From contig NZ_OZ026470.1 of the NCBI RefSeq assembly GCF_964019925.1, positions 558,001 through 622,000 on the forward strand: a DNA stretch of 64,000 nt, given 5' to 3'. The DNA comes from Spiroplasma endosymbiont of Cantharis nigra (lineage in GTDB: Bacteria > Bacillota_I > Bacilli_A > Mycoplasmatales > Mycoplasmataceae). The notes under the pieces are model-generated. The model saw nothing but the letters and a program-made list of their open reading frames with translations, made no database searches and had not been told where the DNA came from. The position numbers were made by a program, and so were the translations under genes. Numbering within the stretch: position 1 is the first letter of the stretch; the number at the start of each line of letters is the position of its first letter. Below, in pieces: positions 45,375 through 56,261 of the stretch.

Positions 45375-45638
45375 TTATTTTCTTTGTTGCATGTAGAAGT
45401 CAAGGAACTTTTTTAGTATCTGATATTTCTCCTTATAATTTTCACTCTTTGTTCTTCCACGTTTTAATTGCTCTAAAGAGCCTTTATGATTTCTTTTATA
45501 TCTTCAAGTTTTTATTGTCCCTATAGGGATATTAAATTGTTCAGCTGTGATAAATATTGAATATTTATCACTATATTCAACAACTATTTTTCTAAATTCG
45601 TTTGAGTATTTAATAAACTCTTGTCCTTTTTTTGCCAT
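45375..45638 (-). CDS. IS3-family transposase OrfA (helix-turn-helix)
   Basis: An 87-residue protein beginning MAKKGQEFIKYSNEFRKIVV with a helix-turn-helix (FNIPIGTIKTWRYKRNHKGS) and a basic helical end that resembles a leucine zipper (YKEKYQILKKFLDFY). It binds the element ends and is the first part of the fusion transposase. Its stop TAA is within the presumed frameshift region. Confidence 0.82.
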
Positions 45639-45728
45639 AAAAAAATGAACCACCTCTTAGTATAAATTGTACAATCGTTTTTTTATTGTACTTACTATTT
45701 GGGGTTCATTTTCTAAGTACTGAATTTA

Positions 45729-45755
45729 CAAATAAAAAAACCTTCTAATAGAAAG
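45729..45755 (-). terminator. Terminator of the RGG protein gene
   Basis: The minus strand reads AAAACTTTCTATTAGAAGGT followed by seven T, an imperfect hairpin 13 bases after the stop at 45768. Confidence 0.7.
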
Positions 45756-45767
45756 TTTTAATTAAAA

Positions 45768-46112
45768 TTATTTATTTATTAAAAGGTCTAATTTTTCATT
45801 AATTTCTTTTAATAATTCTAAAAGAGGTTTTTCAAAGTTTTCAATTCTTCCTGAATTTCCAACTTGTCCACCAAATCCACCATTAGGTCTTCCGCCACGG
45901 TCTCCACCGCGACTACCACCAAATCCACCTGATCTTCCGCCACGGTCTCCACCGCGACCACCACCAAATCCACCTGATCTTCCGCCACGGTCTCCACCAC
46001 GTCCACGGTCTCCACCACGATCACGGTCTCCGCCACGATCACGGTCTCCATCTTGATTTTTAGGTCCATCGCTTGATGATCTTCTAAAGTTATCTTTGTT
46101 ATCAAATCCCAT
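45768..46112 (-). CDS. Small RGG/DRGG-rich protein
   Basis: A 114-residue protein. A short N-terminus (MGFDNKDNFRRSSSDGPKNQ) is followed by about 65 residues of repeats such as GGDRGGRSGGFGG and RDRGGDRGRGG, then a helical C-terminus (EKPLLELLKEINEKLDLLIN) that can pair as a coiled coil. AGAAAGGTAAT lies before the ATG. RGG-rich tails bind RNA in many proteins; here the whole protein is this type of segment, so an RNA-associated or condensate-forming role is inferred. The repeat DNA is far more GC-rich than its surroundings because of the Gly/Arg codons. Confidence 0.82.
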   Translation of the reverse strand: MGFDNKDNFRRSSSDGPKNQDGDRDRGGDRDRGGDRGRGGDRGGRSGGFGGGRGGDRGGRSGGFGGSRGGDRGGRPNGGFGGQVGNSGRIENFEKPLLELLKEINEKLDLLINK

Positions 46113-46272
46113 AAGTTCATTACCTTTCTATTTAATTCTTTTAAAGGCAATAATAATACGCTATCAAAAGATGTGTAATTTAACACTCCTATTATTATAT
46201 AGGAATAATCATTCAATCTTAATTTATTTAAATTAAGATGTCATAAACTTAGCTTTTAAGTAGTTAAATTGA

Positions 46273-46896
46273 TTAATTAGTGACTGTTTTAGTGGAATCA
46301 CTTTTAATTACACTATTTAAAAGTTTTAAAATACTAATATTAAATAAAATAGCAGATAAAGTAATAATTAAAGCAACAATTGTTACTCCAAGAAACAATG
46401 CTAAATCAATATTTGCTGAAAGATAACTTGGCACTTCTTCAATTAAAATATGACTATTTAAGCTTTTTTCAATCAAAATAAACTGTGAGAGTAGTATTGC
46501 TTTAATGATTACAATAGCAATAAGCATTATAGTAGTTAAAAATACATATATACTATTTAAATTTTTAAATTTCAAAAACGGCTTTTTAATTGAGTTATTT
46601 GCAAAAAATATTAATGTAAAGATAATAAGAATCGTTGTTAAAGATATAGATAGTATTTTTAATAATTCTAAATTTGTGTTAAAAATATCATCTATTGAAG
46701 CAGTCTGATAAGTTCCTATCAAATACTTTCCAAAACTATTATAAATAACGACTCCATTCTTATTTTTATCTTCAAAAGTAAAACTAATAATAAATTTGGA
46801 AAATAAAGCAAGAAAAGAAAAAATAAATGCAATAATTGTAGTGATTAAATTATAAGTATAATACCCCCTAATATTTTTATATTTTCTTTTAATCAT
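46273..46896 (-). CDS. Four-TM membrane protein, unknown function
   Basis: A 207-residue protein with hydrophobic segments at about residues 15-38, 75-95, 112-135 and 160-190. The N-terminus is basic (MIKRKYKNIRGYY). No signal peptide cleavage site is evident and no family is recognised. It is flanked by the RGG gene and another membrane protein, all in the same direction but separately spaced. Confidence 0.8.
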   Translation of the reverse strand: MIKRKYKNIRGYYTYNLITTIIAFIFSFLALFSKFIISFTFEDKNKNGVVIYNSFGKYLIGTYQTASIDDIFNTNLELLKILSISLTTILIIFTLIFFANNSIKKPFLKFKNLNSIYVFLTTIMLIAIVIIKAILLSQFILIEKSLNSHILIEEVPSYLSANIDLALFLGVTIVALIITLSAILFNISILKLLNSVIKSDSTKTVTN

Positions 46897-46987
46897 TTCA
46901 AATATTCTCTTTTCTTTGCAAATATATTTTAGATTTTAACATATTGTTAATAAGTTTAAAAAAAAGAAAAACTATTTAAAAGTAGTT

Positions 46988-47749
46988 TTAGCTAATATCA
47001 TTTATTTTTTTATAATATTGCTTATCCATCACTTTGTTATTAATAAAATTATATAAGAAACTAAATCCTACCAATAATCCTATTATTCCAAAAAATGCAA
47101 TGAAAAATCATCCAATACCAGGAATCCCAGCTGGTCCAACATGATGAATATCTAAAAAGAAATATGGATATAATAAGTTTACATTTTCTGTAAAATAGTA
47201 ATCTCCTGAGTTAAATCTAAGTTCTCCACGTAACATTGCATAAATACAATAAATTAAAACCATAGTAAATTGAATTCAAAATTTTTTAATAAAGAATTCC
47301 TTAAAATTAACTTTTTCTTTATTGCTCATAAATAAATTTACGTATAAAATAAAAGCCACTGGAATAATTGCATGATCGACTAATGTTACAAAAATACTAA
47401 AAGGATGTGATGGAAAACCCTCAACTGGAATTAAAATTCCATTGTAAACAATTAAAGTAACAGTTATCATTGTTGCTAATGAATTAGCTGTTGTATAACT
47501 TAACATTTTTGTTTTACCTTCTTTTTTATGATTTATTGCTGCATATAAAAATCAAAATTGAACTAGAACATTTGAAAGTAAAGTAAATGTTGTAAAGTAA
47601 TCTATTGTATATATTTCATAATTACCTTGATAAACACCATTAACTTCACCTGCTGTTGCTATATTTCAAATATAATATGAAAATATAGTAAAGAAAGATA
47701 AAAGCCCAAAAAAATATTTATAAACTAATTGAAATTTTAATGATTTCAT
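46988..47749 (-). CDS. Six-TM membrane protein, Pr6Pr/FAR-17a-like
   Basis: A 253-residue protein with about six hydrophobic segments. The middle has LIVYNGILIPVEGFPSHPFS and VTLVDHAIIPVAFILY, where the H/D-H-xxP pattern is typical of the Pr6Pr (FAR-17a/AIG1-like) membrane proteins of mollicutes and Firmicutes. The end has PYFFLDIHHVGPAGIPGIGW, another conserved block of this type. GGAGAAAA stands before the ATG. The family is inferred from these blocks; the function is not known in bacteria. Confidence 0.72.
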
Positions 47750-47816
47750 AATTTTCTCCTTTTCTTTTTTTTAATATAATAGAATTATATCTCAATCATT
47801 ATAAAATTAATTTATT

Positions 47817-47844
47817 AAAAAAATAATCCTTTAGATTATTTTAT
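47817..47844 (-). terminator. Terminator of hisS-aspS, overlapping the aspS stop
   Basis: Inverted repeat AATAATC / GATTATT with a 5-base loop, followed by T7 on the minus strand. The aspS stop codon (47836-47838) is inside the structure. Confidence 0.7.
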
Positions 47845-49554
47845 TTTAATATGAAGTTGATCTAACTGTGACGAAGCAACTTTATCTGGAGCATTTGTCA
47901 TATTGTCTATTCCTGATGAATTTTTTGGAAAAGCAATTACTTCTCTTATATTTTCAGAACCTGTCAATATCATACAAATTCTATCCAATCCTAAAGCACA
48001 ACCTGCATGATAAGGAGCTCCATATTTATAAGCATTAAGGAATCAACCAAAATTTGTTTCAATTTCGTCTTTTTTAAGTCCAATTGCGTCAAACATTCTT
48101 TGTTGGATTTTAGGATCAGTAATTCTTTGACTTCCCCCACCAATTTCAAAACCATTTAATACTATATCATATGCTTTTGCTAATGCATTTGCTTTATCAA
48201 TATCAAAGTTATCTAAACTTATATCTGCTGGCATTGTAAATGGATGATGAGATGCTACAAATCTATTTTCTTCCTCAGAAAATTCAAATAAAGGAAAGTC
48301 AATTATTCAAGCTAATTTCATTACTTCTTGATCTAATAAATTTAGTATTTTTGCAACTTTATTTCTAATTGCTCCCATTGCCTGACTTGCTTTAAAATAT
48401 TCATCTATAACAAATAGAACTGTTGACTGATTTTTTATTGAAAATAGTTTTATTAACTCTTTTTTTTCAAAATCTGATAATTTCGAACCTATTGATCCTG
48501 TTCATTCTTTTAAATCATATTTTGCAAATGCTAATATATCAACACTATTTTGTTTAGCAACTTCTGTTAATTCTTCCAAATCTTTTTTACTTAACATAGA
48601 GTCAATACAAATTGATCTAATACTTTTATTTTCAATATTAGAGAATAATGGTATTTCACTTTTTTTAAAAATTTCATTTAGTGTTTTGATTTCAAAACCA
48701 AATCTTAAATCTGGTTTATCATTACCATATTTATCCATAGATTCTTTTCATGTAATTTTTTGAATTGGTTCTTTAATTTCAAGACCTTTAATTTCAAAAA
48801 TAATTTTCTTAATTAAATTTTCAATTGAATTCATAACATCTTGATCATCTGCAAAAGACATTTCCATATCAAGTTGGGTAAATTCAGGTTGACGATCTAT
48901 TCTTAAATCCTCATCTCTAAAACACTTCACAATTTGAAAATATCTATCTAAGCCTGAAATCATAAATAATTGCTTATAAAGTTGAGGTGATTGAGGTAAG
49001 GCGTAAAATTTACCTGCATTCAATCTTGAAGGAACTAAAAAATCTCTTGCACCTTCTGGAGTTGATTTACCAAAAATTGGAGTTTCAATTTCAATAAAAT
49101 TATTGTCCAGAAAATAATTTCTAATAGTTTGATTCATTTTACTTCTAGTAATTAAATTTCTTTGCATTATTTCTCGTCTTAAGTCTAAATAACGATAAGT
49201 TAATCTTGTATCTTCTTGAGATTCAATATTATCTTTAATTTCAAAAGGAGTTAATTCAGATCTATTAATTACAGTTAATTTTTCAACCTTAATTTCAATT
49301 TCTCCAGTTTTAATTTCAGAGTTTTTTGACTTTCTTTCAATAACTATTCCTTCAACTTCTAAAACATATTCAGATTTAATATTTTCTAAATTTTTTGATT
49401 CGTCAATAACAAGTTGAGTTACTCCATATCTATCTCTAAGATCAATAAAATTCATTGCTCCCAATTTTCTGATTTTTTTAACTCATCCTTGCAAAATCAC
49501 TTTTTGTTTGACATTCTTAATTGTAAGTTCTCCACATGTGTGTGTGCGTTTCAT
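47836..49554 (-). CDS. aspS: Aspartyl-tRNA synthetase
   Basis: A 572-residue class II synthetase. The N-terminal anticodon-binding OB fold starts MKRTHTCGELTIKNVKQKVI. Motif 2 is CFRDEDLRIDRQPEFTQLDM; the bacterial GAD insertion lies in the middle; the C-terminus has the AspRS block GSQRITDPKIQQRMF and motif 3 (PYHAGCALGLDRICMILTGS). The start at 49554 is needed for the full OB fold. hisS ends 5 bases upstream, so the genes form a hisS-aspS operon, as in many Firmicutes and mollicutes. It charges tRNA-Asp in the cytoplasm. Confidence 0.97.
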
Positions 49555-49559
49555 TTTTT

Positions 49560-50795
49560 TTATTCTCCAACAATTGCATCTACTATTTTATCAAATGCAA
49601 CTTTTTTCTCTTCTTTTGTTAATTGATTTTTTATAATAACATTATTTTCCTTCAGTTCATTGTCACCTACTATTATAATATTTTTGGAGTTTAGTTTTTC
49701 AGATTGTTTAAAAGCTGATTTCATACTTCTATTCATAAAATCAAAGTCAACTTTTAAACCTGATTTTCTTAACATTAGCAGTAATATATTTGAAAATTGC
49801 TTTGCTTTTTCACTTAAAGCAATAATATAGGCATCCAAAGTATTAGGAGTTGAAATGTAAATTTTTTCTTCTTCTAAAGCAATTAGTAATCTTTCCATGC
49901 CAATACCAAAACCAGATGCTGGTAAATCAACATTTCCTAACTTTTTAACAAGTTCGTCATATCTACCCCCACCCAATAATGTTGAACCCTTTTTATCTTT
50001 AATTTCATAGACAAAACCAGTATAATAGTCCAATCCTCTTACTAGTTTTTTATCAATTATTGGTTTTATTCCAATATTGTTTAAATTATCAACCAAAGTT
50101 TTAAAGTAATTTTTGTCTTCTTCATTTAGATAATCTTTCATATCAATTACATCATCAAATTTATTAGCATCTATTTTACAATCTAAAACTCTTAATGGAT
50201 TAACTTGAATTCTTTTCTTACAATCATCACAAAGTGATTTGGGCTCTAAGTATTTCTTTAAATCACTGATATAGTCTTTTCTTTGTTGACCGTTTACTAA
50301 GTAATTTAAGTGAATTGTATAATTTTCAATTCCAATTGTATTTAGAATTATTGAAGATAAACAAATAATTTCACTGTCAATTTCAGGTGTTTTAGGTCCA
50401 AAAACTTCAACTCCAAATTGATTAAACTGACGATTTCTTCCAGCTTGAGGTCTTTCATATCTAAACATTGAACCAAAATAGAACAATTTTAATGGTAAAT
50501 TTTCATTTATATACATCTTATTTTCTAAAATAGCTCTAACAGTTGGTGCTGTGCCCTCTGGTCTTAAAGTCAATTCTCTATTTTTTCGATCTGTAAATAT
50601 AAACATTTCCTTAGAAACAATATCTGTTTCTTCACCAACACCCTTTTTAAACAATTCTAAACTTTCAAAAATTGGTGTTCTTATTTCATTATAGTTAAAT
50701 GAATCAACAATATTTCTTATTATCATTTCCAAAGCAAAGTATTCTCTTACTTTTAAATCAATTAAATCTTCTGTTCCTCTGGGTTTTTGAATCAT
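49560..50795 (-). CDS. hisS: Histidyl-tRNA synthetase
   Basis: A 411-residue class II synthetase: MIQKPRGTEDLID at the start (motif of HisRS), motif 2 MFRYERPQAGRNRQFNQFGV, HisA motifs LVRGLDYYTGFVYE and GGGRYDELV, and a C-terminal anticodon-binding domain. A CxxC pair (CDDCKKRI) sits in the insertion. No internal TGA codon is needed. It is the first gene of the operon with aspS; its upstream gap holds the fruA terminator and probably a promoter. Confidence 0.97.
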   Translation of the reverse strand: MIQKPRGTEDLIDLKVREYFALEMIIRNIVDSFNYNEIRTPIFESLELFKKGVGEETDIVSKEMFIFTDRKNRELTLRPEGTAPTVRAILENKMYINENLPLKLFYFGSMFRYERPQAGRNRQFNQFGVEVFGPKTPEIDSEIICLSSIILNTIGIENYTIHLNYLVNGQQRKDYISDLKKYLEPKSLCDDCKKRIQVNPLRVLDCKIDANKFDDVIDMKDYLNEEDKNYFKTLVDNLNNIGIKPIIDKKLVRGLDYYTGFVYEIKDKKGSTLLGGGRYDELVKKLGNVDLPASGFGIGMERLLIALEEEKIYISTPNTLDAYIIALSEKAKQFSNILLLMLRKSGLKVDFDFMNRSMKSAFKQSEKLNSKNIIIVGDNELKENNVIIKNQLTKEEKKVAFDKIVDAIVGE

Positions 50796-50842
50796 ATTTT
50801 CACCTCTAACCTTTATATTTTACACTTTTTTTAAAAAGAGCA

Positions 50843-50873
50843 AAATAAAAACCCAAAAAATGGGTTTTTATTT
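50843..50873 (-). terminator. Terminator of the fructose operon
   Basis: Perfect inverted repeat AAATAAAAACCCA / TGGGTTTTTATTT with an A5 loop, just after fruA. The arms are A-rich and T-rich, so it may work in both directions. Confidence 0.88.
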
Positions 50874-50886
50874 AAAATTTTATTAA

Positions 50887-53181
50887 TTATTTATTTACTT
50901 TTCTTGCTTCTCGTTGTTTATGTTTTTCTTCAACAAGAGCTTGATAAGCTTTTTGTTTAGTTGCCAATTCGTTTTCAAATTCACTGTAATTATCTAATTT
51001 TTTATTTAAAATTGATAATCTTTCTTCTTTGTTGTTAATTTTTACATTATTTTTAACATTTTCAATTTTTTCTAAAATAGACTCTTTTACTCCATTAGTT
51101 GCATCAAGAGTTAATTTACCATTTTTAATATCAGCTGTTCTTCATAAACCTAAAAGTATTGCTGACAATAAACTAGCCCCTAATACAATCAGAACAGCTG
51201 CTCCTGCTCCTAAAGCAATTGAACCACCATTCATTGAACCATCTTCTAAATAACTTGAACTTAGTAATGGGAATACGAATACCCCACCATGTGATGCAAG
51301 TAATTTAATTTTTAATGCTCCAACTAATCCACCAATTAATGCTCCACCAGCCATTGCACTTACAGCAACTCTTTTTGGATCTTTAACCATAAATGGAATT
51401 GCACCTTCTGAAACGAAACATGCACCCATTAATCAGTTAGCTTTTGCAGCATCTCTATCTTTTGCTGTTCAAGCTCTTGGGAAAATAATTGTTGACATTG
51501 CTACCATTAAAGGAGGTAACATCCCTGCTAACATTGCTGATGCCATAATAATTGTTTGATCATTAAAGGCATTTCCAGCTGCATTGATATCTGTAACTAA
51601 TTTACCACCAACTGCTAAATTACCTAAAGAATAAGCAATTTTATTAATTGGTCCACCCATATCAACACACATCATAAATCCAATTAAAATTGATACTAAT
51701 CATAATAAGTTTAATTGTGCTAATTCTGAAATACCAAGGCTTATACCACCCATTACGAATCCTAAAGGAATATTAATAACAAACATTGTTAGTGCTATTG
51801 ATAACAATGACAAGACAGGAATAAAGACAATATCTCTAGCTCCTTGTAATCCTTTTGGGAATGATACCATTGCTTTTGATCAACCAACAACTAGTAAAGC
51901 TGCAAGATAACCACCAACAATTGCTCCAATAAATCCAGACTCAGTTCCTTGTAAATTAGATGGAATTAATCTTGATCAAAGACCATTTCACCCATTAGTA
52001 ATTGAGTTACCGTCCGCATCGTATGCATAACCAAATCCCAAAATATTTGTAGATAATAATCCTGCGACCATTCCAGGCATTAATCCCTGAGATCCGACAA
52101 TTGAAAACGCAATAAATGCTCCCAATATTGGTACCATCATAGACATTGATATTTTTCCAATTGCTGCAAATCAACCAGCTGCTGGATTAATTGTTCCAAA
52201 ATCTCCACCAGCATTTCCATTTCCTGCAGCAAAGTCTATTAGGAAAGCAATTCCTAATATAATTCCCCCTGCAACAACAAATGGTAACATTCTTGAAATT
52301 CCACCAAGTAAATTCCCTTTAATATCAAGGAACTTTCTCATTGTAAATTCACTTACTTCTGATGAATCAGATGCAGCTTTAACTTCAGTTAATCCCTCAC
52401 CTTTTTTATATTTTTCAATTAATTGATCACCTTTAAAGATAGCTTCTTTAGTATTTGTATCAATAACTTTTTTACCATTCAATCTTGAAAGTCCTTCAAG
52501 AGCTTTATCATGAGCTAAAATTATAACTTTAGCATTATCTATATCTTCTTGTGTTAACTTGTTCTCAATTCCTCTACGTCCTTGAGTTTCAATTTTAACT
52601 GTTAAACCCTTTTGTTTTGCATATTCTTCAAGTTTTTCTTGAGCCATATATGTATGTGCAATTCCTGTTGGACATGCTGTAATACCTATAACATCATAAC
52701 TACCTGATTTTTCAACTTTTTCAACTTTTTGTTCTTGTTTAGTTAACGCATTTTCTAAATCTTTAATTGATTTAGCACTTCTTAATTTTTTTTGTACTTC
52801 TGCTTTCATTAAGAAACCAGATAGATCTGCAAGAGCAGTTAAATGCTCATTTCCATCTTTTCCATTTGTCATAATCATAAATACTAAATCAACTGGTTGA
52901 TCGTCAAGTGACTGTCAATCAACTTTATTTTTCAATTTTACAAAAGCAATTGCTGATTTTTGAACTGTGGGATTTAAAACGTGAGGAATACCAATTCCAT
53001 CTCCAACCCCAGTTGATCCTTCAGATTCTCTTTTGTAAACAGCTGCTTTAAAATCTTCAATAGATTTAATGTATTTTTCTTTTTCTAAACTTTTAGAAAG
53101 AAAATCAATAACTTCATCTTTTGATTTTAAATCAACATTAAAGAAACTTATTTGTTTACCGAATAAATCTTTTAATTCCAT
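50887..53181 (-). CDS. fruA: Fructose PTS EIIABC
   Basis: A 764-residue fused PTS permease. EIIA is at about 1-145 with the phosphorylated His67 (GIPHVLN). EIIB is at about 160-260 with GITACPTGIAHTYM, Cys170 being the phosphocysteine. EIIC is from about 295 with eight or more TM segments (LLGGISRMLPFVVAGGIILG ... MMCVDMGGPINKIAYSLG). A charged helical tail of about 75 residues ends the protein (YQALVEEKHKQREARKVNK). It takes up fructose with phosphorylation to fructose-1-phosphate at the membrane. It is the last gene of fruR-fruK-fruA; 9 bases separate it from fruK, and AGGAGGTTCAC gives a strong ribosome site. Confidence 0.97.
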
Positions 53182-53190
53182 GTGAACCTC

Positions 53191-54132
53191 CTATTTTATT
53201 TTTTGAACATCAATTTTTGAAACTAATTTTTCTATTTCTTCTTTTGAAGCAAGTCATTCATTAAAAGCAGTTGCAGCTCCACTAGCTGCTGCGTATTGAA
53301 GTGTATTTTCAATACTTAGATTTTTATATTTTCCAAAAACAAATCCAGCTAACATGCTATCTCCTGCACCAACTGAGTTTACAAGTTTTCCTTTTGCAAT
53401 TCCAACTTTGTAAATATCATTATTTGAATCAAAATATAAACTTCCTTTTGAGCCCATACTTAGCAATACATTTTGAGCTCCTAGTTTTTTTAATTTCTTG
53501 ATTAATTCCTTTGTTTCTTCGAAACTTATATCTTCGTTAAATTTTATTCCTAATGTCGAACAAATTTCTTCAAGATTAGGTTTAATTAAGAAAGGTTTTT
53601 CTTTTAAAACATTTTTTAAAAGTTCATTTGTAGCATCACAAATTAGAATAGCTTTTTTTTGATTTGCAATTTTTCCAATTTGTTTATAGATATCTTTATC
53701 AATACCTACTGCAACACTTCCTGTTAGCATAACAATATCTTCTTTTTGAAGATTAGATGTTAAATAATCAATTAAATTTTTTAGAACACTTTTTTTAGTA
53801 TTAAATCCCATTCCATTTAATTCTGTTTCTTGTTTTGATTCTAAGTGTTTAATTTTATAATTAACTCTAGTTGATCCTTCATTAAGAAAAAAATTGTTAT
53901 TTAAATTTATTTCTTGAAATTTATTTAAAAAAATTTCTTTATTGTTCTCTCCCATAATCCCAATTGCTTGAATATCTGCTTGCAAATTTTTTAAAATAAT
54001 TCCAGCGTTTATTCCCTTACCGCCAATAACTTTATACTCATCAGTATAATAATTAGTTATACCTAATTCTACTTTTTTATTGGCTAAAACAATATGATCA
54101 ATTGCAGGATTTAACGTTAATGTATATATCAT
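53191..54132 (-). CDS. fruK: 1-phosphofructokinase
   Basis: A 313-residue PfkB/ribokinase-family kinase: IYTLTLNPAIDHI at the start, GGKGINAGIILKNL (substrate loop), and NSVGAGDSMLAGF with D258 as catalytic base. One TGA Trp is near the C-terminus (FNEWLASKEE). It converts fructose-1-phosphate from FruA to fructose-1,6-bisphosphate in the cytoplasm. It is the middle gene of the operon: fruR ends 2 bases upstream and fruA starts 9 bases downstream. Confidence 0.96.
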
Positions 54133-54134
54133 TT

Positions 54135-54839
54135 TTATACCTCTTCATTAATAAGTGCTATTTGAGATTTATCACTAAATTTTACAAGTGATTTAGATTT
54201 ATTTTTTGATGTATCTGCTAAACCAAATGAAAATTGTGAATTTTTAATAGCTATTTTTTTAACTTCTGCTTCGTCTTCATCTGTTGTAAAAAAATTAAAT
54301 TCATTGTCTATGGCATTAATACCTATGAAAGCCAAATCAAAATTATATTTTGATAATGCAGTTATTGTTTCAACACCACATATTGCTCTTGTAGATATTT
54401 TTAATTTTCCTGGTAATAAATTAATATCTTTAATACCATTTTTTGCTAAAATCTGAGCATTGATAATTGAATTAGTATAAATCTTGTTATTTAATTCTGG
54501 TTTTAATATCTCTGCTAGAAAAAAAGTTGTTGAGCCTGCATCTAAAAAGATGGTCTCAAATGGTTTAATACAAGCTAATGCTTTAATTGCTATATTTTTT
54601 TTTGCATCAACATTAGTAAGCAATTTTTCATCTAAAAATGCTTCCAATATTGATTTTTCTCTAATGGTCTTTGCTCCTCCATGAACTCTTTTTAATTTAG
54701 ATTCATTGTGAAGATCTGTTAGATCTCGTCTTAGAGTGGTGAAAGGAATATTTAAGTGTTTTGATATTTTTTCATTTGAACAATAATCTTGTTCATTTAC
54801 AAAATCTAAAATCAATTTTAGTCTTTCTTCTCTGATCAT
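54135..54839 (-). CDS. fruR: DeoR-family transcription regulator of the fructose operon
   Basis: A 234-residue regulator. N-terminal DeoR helix-turn-helix: FTTLRRDLTDLHNESKLKRV followed by HGG. The C-terminal sugar-phosphate sensor domain has TIFLDAGSTTFFLAEIL. The ATG at 54839 follows GGAGGTGAAAGA and gives a normal DeoR start (MIREERLKLILDFV); an ATG 15 codons upstream lies in the promoter region and is rejected. It is the first gene of fruR-fruK-fruA and very likely controls it, sensing fructose-1-phosphate as in related regulators. Confidence 0.95.
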   Translation of the reverse strand: MIREERLKLILDFVNEQDYCSNEKISKHLNIPFTTLRRDLTDLHNESKLKRVHGGAKTIREKSILEAFLDEKLLTNVDAKKNIAIKALACIKPFETIFLDAGSTTFFLAEILKPELNNKIYTNSIINAQILAKNGIKDINLLPGKLKISTRAICGVETITALSKYNFDLAFIGINAIDNEFNFFTTDEDEAEVKKIAIKNSQFSFGLADTSKNKSKSLVKFSDKSQIALINEEV

Positions 54840-54850
54840 TCTTTCACCTC

Positions 54851-54900
54851 CATAATATAATATTCCAAAAAAGATAAAAAACAACCAAAAACAACCAAAA
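54851..54900 (-). promoter_or_regulatory. Promoter and tandem operator candidate of the fructose operon
   Basis: The minus strand reads TTTTGGTTGT twice in direct repeat (54881-54900), then a -10-like TATTATATT (about 54851-54862) and the ribosome site of fruR. Tandem direct repeats of 10 bases fit a DeoR-type operator covering the -35 region. Confidence 0.55.
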
Positions 54901-54931
54901 ATTTAAAATAAAAAAAATATGGAATACCATA

Positions 54932-55747
54932 CTATTTTCTCTTTTTCTTATTATTTTCAATTGACAACCCTCTAGTTTTTGCCATTGCTAAGTTTATATC
55001 AGAATATTTTGCTTCTTGAGCTATTCCTTCATCTCAAATTGGATTAATAACTTCTCTTGCTTCACTTTCAGCTCTAGCTTCTTGAGCAATAATGTCAGGA
55101 TTTGCACCTTGTTCAATTTTCATAGCTTGTTCAATAGTTAAATATGGATCTTCAGGTCTAACACCTTTTTCAACTAAAGAAGATATTTGCATTCTTATTT
55201 GTGAACTTGAGACTTTTTTATCTTTAAAATCAACTTGTCATTGTACTGGTGATACCTTTTCAAATTTGTAAGGTTCTTTAATAATTGCATATAACATATT
55301 TACAAATTTTTCAAAGCCATCTTCTCCCTTTCAAAAATTTGTTTCTTCTTCAACTATTAAATTACCATTTTTTAAGTCAAATTTTGAAAAGTGCATTTCA
55401 AATATTTTATTTGATCAATCACCTTCTGGAATTAAATAAAAATTAGTAAATAGTGAACAATTAAAAATGTGGTTATCAAATTCATAAATTGAGAAATTAA
55501 ATCTATCAACGCTTGTTGTATCAATTGATACACTAAAATTAGTGACATCAGATACTTTACTTAATCAGTGTAAAACAGATTGTGTATATTTTAGAACAAA
55601 TTTTAATTTTTGACTTGAGAAGATCATTGTTTTTCATCTTGTAAAATTAAAGTCAAATTCAGATTCTTTTCTATTTGAAGCAATATTAAAGTCTAGGTTT
55701 GCTTTAACAAATTCTTCAATTGGTAAATAAATCATTTCCTTTTTCAT
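54932..55747 (-). CDS. Hypothetical protein, well formed
   Basis: A 271-residue soluble protein without signal peptide. It starts MKKEMIYLPIEEFVKANLDF and has a strand-rich first half (FSVSIDTTSVDRFNFSIYEF), then a helical, Glu/Ala-rich second half (IIAQEARAESEAREVINPIW) and a basic end (SIENNKKKRK). Five Trp codons are TGA. It lies between the fru operon and an IS element, in its own unit. No family recognised. Confidence 0.8.
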
Positions 55748-55913
55748 ATAAACCTCGTTTTATTAATCAAATTATACCATATAAGCCTAACACTAACAAT
55801 AATTAATCAGTGGTTCTATAAAAAATAACAATGTTTTATTGTTATGAATATAATTCTCTAAGTATACATAATGTTAAAAAAAACATAGAATGTATACAAG
55901 GAGAATTTTTTAT

Positions 55914-56261
55914 ATGTCAAATGTTACAGGTAATAAATCAAATATTTTAAGTATCAAACAAAAGCAAGAGTTAGTAAATAGACACTATAATGAAAATAGA
56001 ACTTTTAGAGAGCTTTCAATTGAATATGGTGTATCTTATTCAACAGCAAGAAACCTTTGCATAAATTATAAAATATATGGAGCTGAATGTTTAATTTCAA
56101 AAACAGGAAAGCACAACAAGCATTCTAGTGTTAGACCAAATTCTTTAGACCCAAAAGATAAGGAACTAGCAATTCTTAAAAAGAAAATTAAATGATTAGA
56201 AATGGAAAATGAAGTTATAAAAAAGTTCAATGAAATGATGGAAAATCAAAAGAAAAAATAA
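55914..56261 (+). CDS. IS3-family transposase OrfA
   Basis: A 115-residue helix-turn-helix protein: KQKQELVNRHYNENRTFREL then SIEYGVSYSTARNLCINYKI. The C-terminus is a charged helix (WLEMENEVIKKFNEMMENQK) like the zipper of IS3 OrfA. The ATG at 55914 follows AAGGAG; an ATG 8 codons upstream lacks a site. The end (AAGAAAAAATAA) is a likely -1 frameshift site leading into orfB. Confidence 0.85.

Larger units (their letters stand above)
44404..45708 (-). mobile_element. Complete IS3-family insertion sequence
   Basis: A 1305-bp element with imperfect terminal inverted repeats. The left end is TGAACCCTAAATAGTAAGTA (44404 on); the right end, read from the other strand, is TGAACCCCAAATAGTAAGTA (ending at 45708). 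They match over about 30 bases with one clear difference. It carries orfA and orfB in overlapping frames. No target duplication is visible in the flanks (GAC on the left, TTT on the right). Confidence 0.9.

Noticed and set aside
45818-46216. Minus-strand ORF overlapping the RGG gene, Val/Glu-rich repeats
   Set aside because: It is the frame shadow of the GC-rich RGG repeat; it has no ribosome site and implausible composition.
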